The position numbers were made by a program, and so were the translations under genes. Shown piece after piece: positions 6,535 through 7,332 of a stretch of DNA of 7,332 bases. The notes below the pieces were generated by a model. The model was not told where the DNA came from. It saw only the letters and a list, made by a program, of their open reading frames with translations, and ran no database searches. The stretch is taken from positions 1 through 7,332 of the forward strand of contig JAIMBM010000142.1 in assembly GCA_023511475.1 (NCBI GenBank). The letters are read 5' to 3'. Origin of the DNA: Anaerolineae bacterium (GTDB lineage Bacteria > Chloroflexota > Anaerolineae > SpSt-313). Every line of letters begins with the position of its first letter. The first letter of the stretch is position 1.

Positions 6535-7170
6535 TCAGGCAAGGCCGAGGAGCTGTCTGGTTCTGCGGACGGCCGAGTTGGCATCCGGCGCATAGCCGTC
6601 GGCGCCGATCTCGTCCGCATAGCGCTGGGTCACCGGTGCTCCACCGATGATTACTCTGACGCGCTCGCGCAGCCCTGCTGCCTGCAGGGCGTCGATCGTG
6701 GTCTTCATCGATGGCATGGTCGTAGTGAGCAGCGCGGAGAGGGCTACGACATCGGCCTTGCTCTGCTTGACCGCCTCCACGAACTTGTCCGGCGGGACGT
6801 CGACGCCCAGGTCCACGATCTCAAAGCCCGCGCCCTGCAGCATCATCGAGACCAGGTTCTTGCCGATGTCATGCAGGTCGCCCTTCACGGTGCCAATGAC
6901 CACCTTGGCAGCAGGCTTGAGATCGGTGTCGGTGAGCAGCGGCTTGAGGATGGCCAGCGCCCCCTGCATGGCCCGCGCCGCGATCAGCAGCTCCGGGACG
7001 TAGAACTCGTTGCGCTCGAAGCGATCACCGACCTCAGCCATGGCCGGGATGAGGTACTTGCTGATAATCTCGCCCGGCGCCACGCCCTCGGCAAGCGCCT
7101 GCTGGGTGAGCTCCTTCACCTTGGGAGCATTGCCGGAAACCGTGTACTCGTAGATCTGCCTGAGCTCCAT
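6535..7170 (-). CDS. Methyltransferase-type corrinoid (B12-binding) protein
   Basis: A 211-residue protein with the standard two-domain layout of methyltransferase corrinoid proteins (MtaC/MtbC/MttC type, also the MetH core). The N-terminal helical cap (about residues 1-88) contains FYVPELLIAARAM (56-68). The Rossmann-like cobalamin domain (about 89-211) carries GDLHDIGKN (97-105), that is D-x-H-x-x-G with His100 as the expected lower cobalt ligand, then SALLTTTM (145-152) and GGAPVT (176-181). Family knowledge: the bound corrinoid cycles between Co(I) and methyl-Co(III), carrying a methyl group between two methyltransferases. It is the only corrinoid protein seen and heads the run of five URO-D-like genes, so it is the likely shared methyl carrier. 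GAGGGA at 7177-7182 is 6 bases before the ATG. Confidence 0.95.
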   Translation of the reverse strand: MELRQIYEYTVSGNAPKVKELTQQALAEGVAPGEIISKYLIPAMAEVGDRFERNEFYVPELLIAARAMQGALAILKPLLTDTDLKPAAKVVIGTVKGDLHDIGKNLVSMMLQGAGFEIVDLGVDVPPDKFVEAVKQSKADVVALSALLTTTMPSMKTTIDALQAAGLRERVRVIIGGAPVTQRYADEIGADGYAPDANSAVRRTRQLLGLA

Positions 7171-7233
7171 CCTTTGTCCCTCTTTCTCTCATTGGTTGTG
7201 AGCCGTCGTGCTGTCCCATCGCGACGGTCTCCC
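7171..7233 (-). other. 63-base gap before the corrinoid gene
   Basis: It holds the ribosome-binding site GAGGGA (7177-7182) of the corrinoid gene and otherwise nothing recognisable. No convincing promoter, terminator or riboswitch core is visible, so the transcript may begin further upstream, outside the window. Confidence 0.4.
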
Positions 7234-7332
7234 TCAAGTTTCCCTCTCCCACAACTGCAACTCGCCTGGTGCGAGCAGAAGAGAGAGCGAGCCATTGGCC
7301 GCGGTCACATGCGCATCCCCGGCGCCTACCAC
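7234..7332 (-). CDS. C-terminal end of an unidentified upstream gene (5' end outside window)
   Basis: On the minus strand one frame is open from the window edge for 32 codons and then stops at TGA (7236-7234). The residues end in SLSLLLAPGELQLWERET. An alternating hydrophobic stretch followed by APGELQLWE resembles the last beta-strand of the C-terminal sandwich domain in several glycoside hydrolases, but this is only a resemblance. It has the same direction as the corrinoid gene and ends 63 bases before it, so the two could share a transcript. With only 32 residues visible, a chance open frame cannot be excluded. Confidence 0.45.
   Translation of the reverse strand: MVGAGDAHVTAANGSLSLLLAPGELQLWERET

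Overview
The window comes from a GC-rich bacterial genome. It is dominated by one minus-strand gene train of about 6.6 kb. In transcription order, from high to low coordinates, it holds: the last 32 codons of an unidentified gene (7332 to 7234); a methyltransferase-type corrinoid (B12-binding) protein (7170 to 6535); and five consecutive genes of the uroporphyrinogen decarboxylase (URO-D)/methylcobamide methyltransferase superfamily, called A to E here (A 6388-5195, B 5090-4014, C 4007-2940, D 2855-1752, E 1675-599). A plus-strand PfkB-family sugar kinase (2-433, cut by the window start) converges on gene E. A long hairpin lies in the gap between them.

None of the five URO-D-like proteins looks like the haem enzyme HemE, because the HemE N-terminal RQAGRY-type motif is absent. 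All five have the His-X-Cys motif that, with a third ligand, holds zinc in the MtaA/MtbA methylcobamide:coenzyme M methyltransferases. The third-ligand position, a Cys in those enzymes, is His in A, B, C and E and Asn in D. With a corrinoid protein at the head of the train, the simplest reading is a corrinoid-dependent methyl-transfer module: one or more URO-D-like proteins move a methyl group from an unknown methylated substrate to the corrinoid protein, and another may move it on to an acceptor. No MtaB-, MttB- or MtgB-type methyltransferase and no corrinoid-reactivating protein is present in the window. The URO-D-like proteins may therefore do both jobs.

B and C are a recent tandem duplicate, about 87% identical by hand count. 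They are translationally coupled: the stop codon of B lies inside the ribosome-binding site of C. A, D and E are much more divergent, so the cluster has grown both by duplication and by collecting different subfamilies.

The organism cannot be named from this sequence. High GC and a large expansion of URO-D-like genes next to a corrinoid protein and carbohydrate genes are, from general knowledge, common in uncultured groups such as Planctomycetota, Armatimonadota, Chloroflexota and Hydrogenedentota. This is a weak inference. No tRNA, rRNA, CRISPR array, insertion sequence or convincing riboswitch was seen, and no gap between genes exceeds 300 bases.
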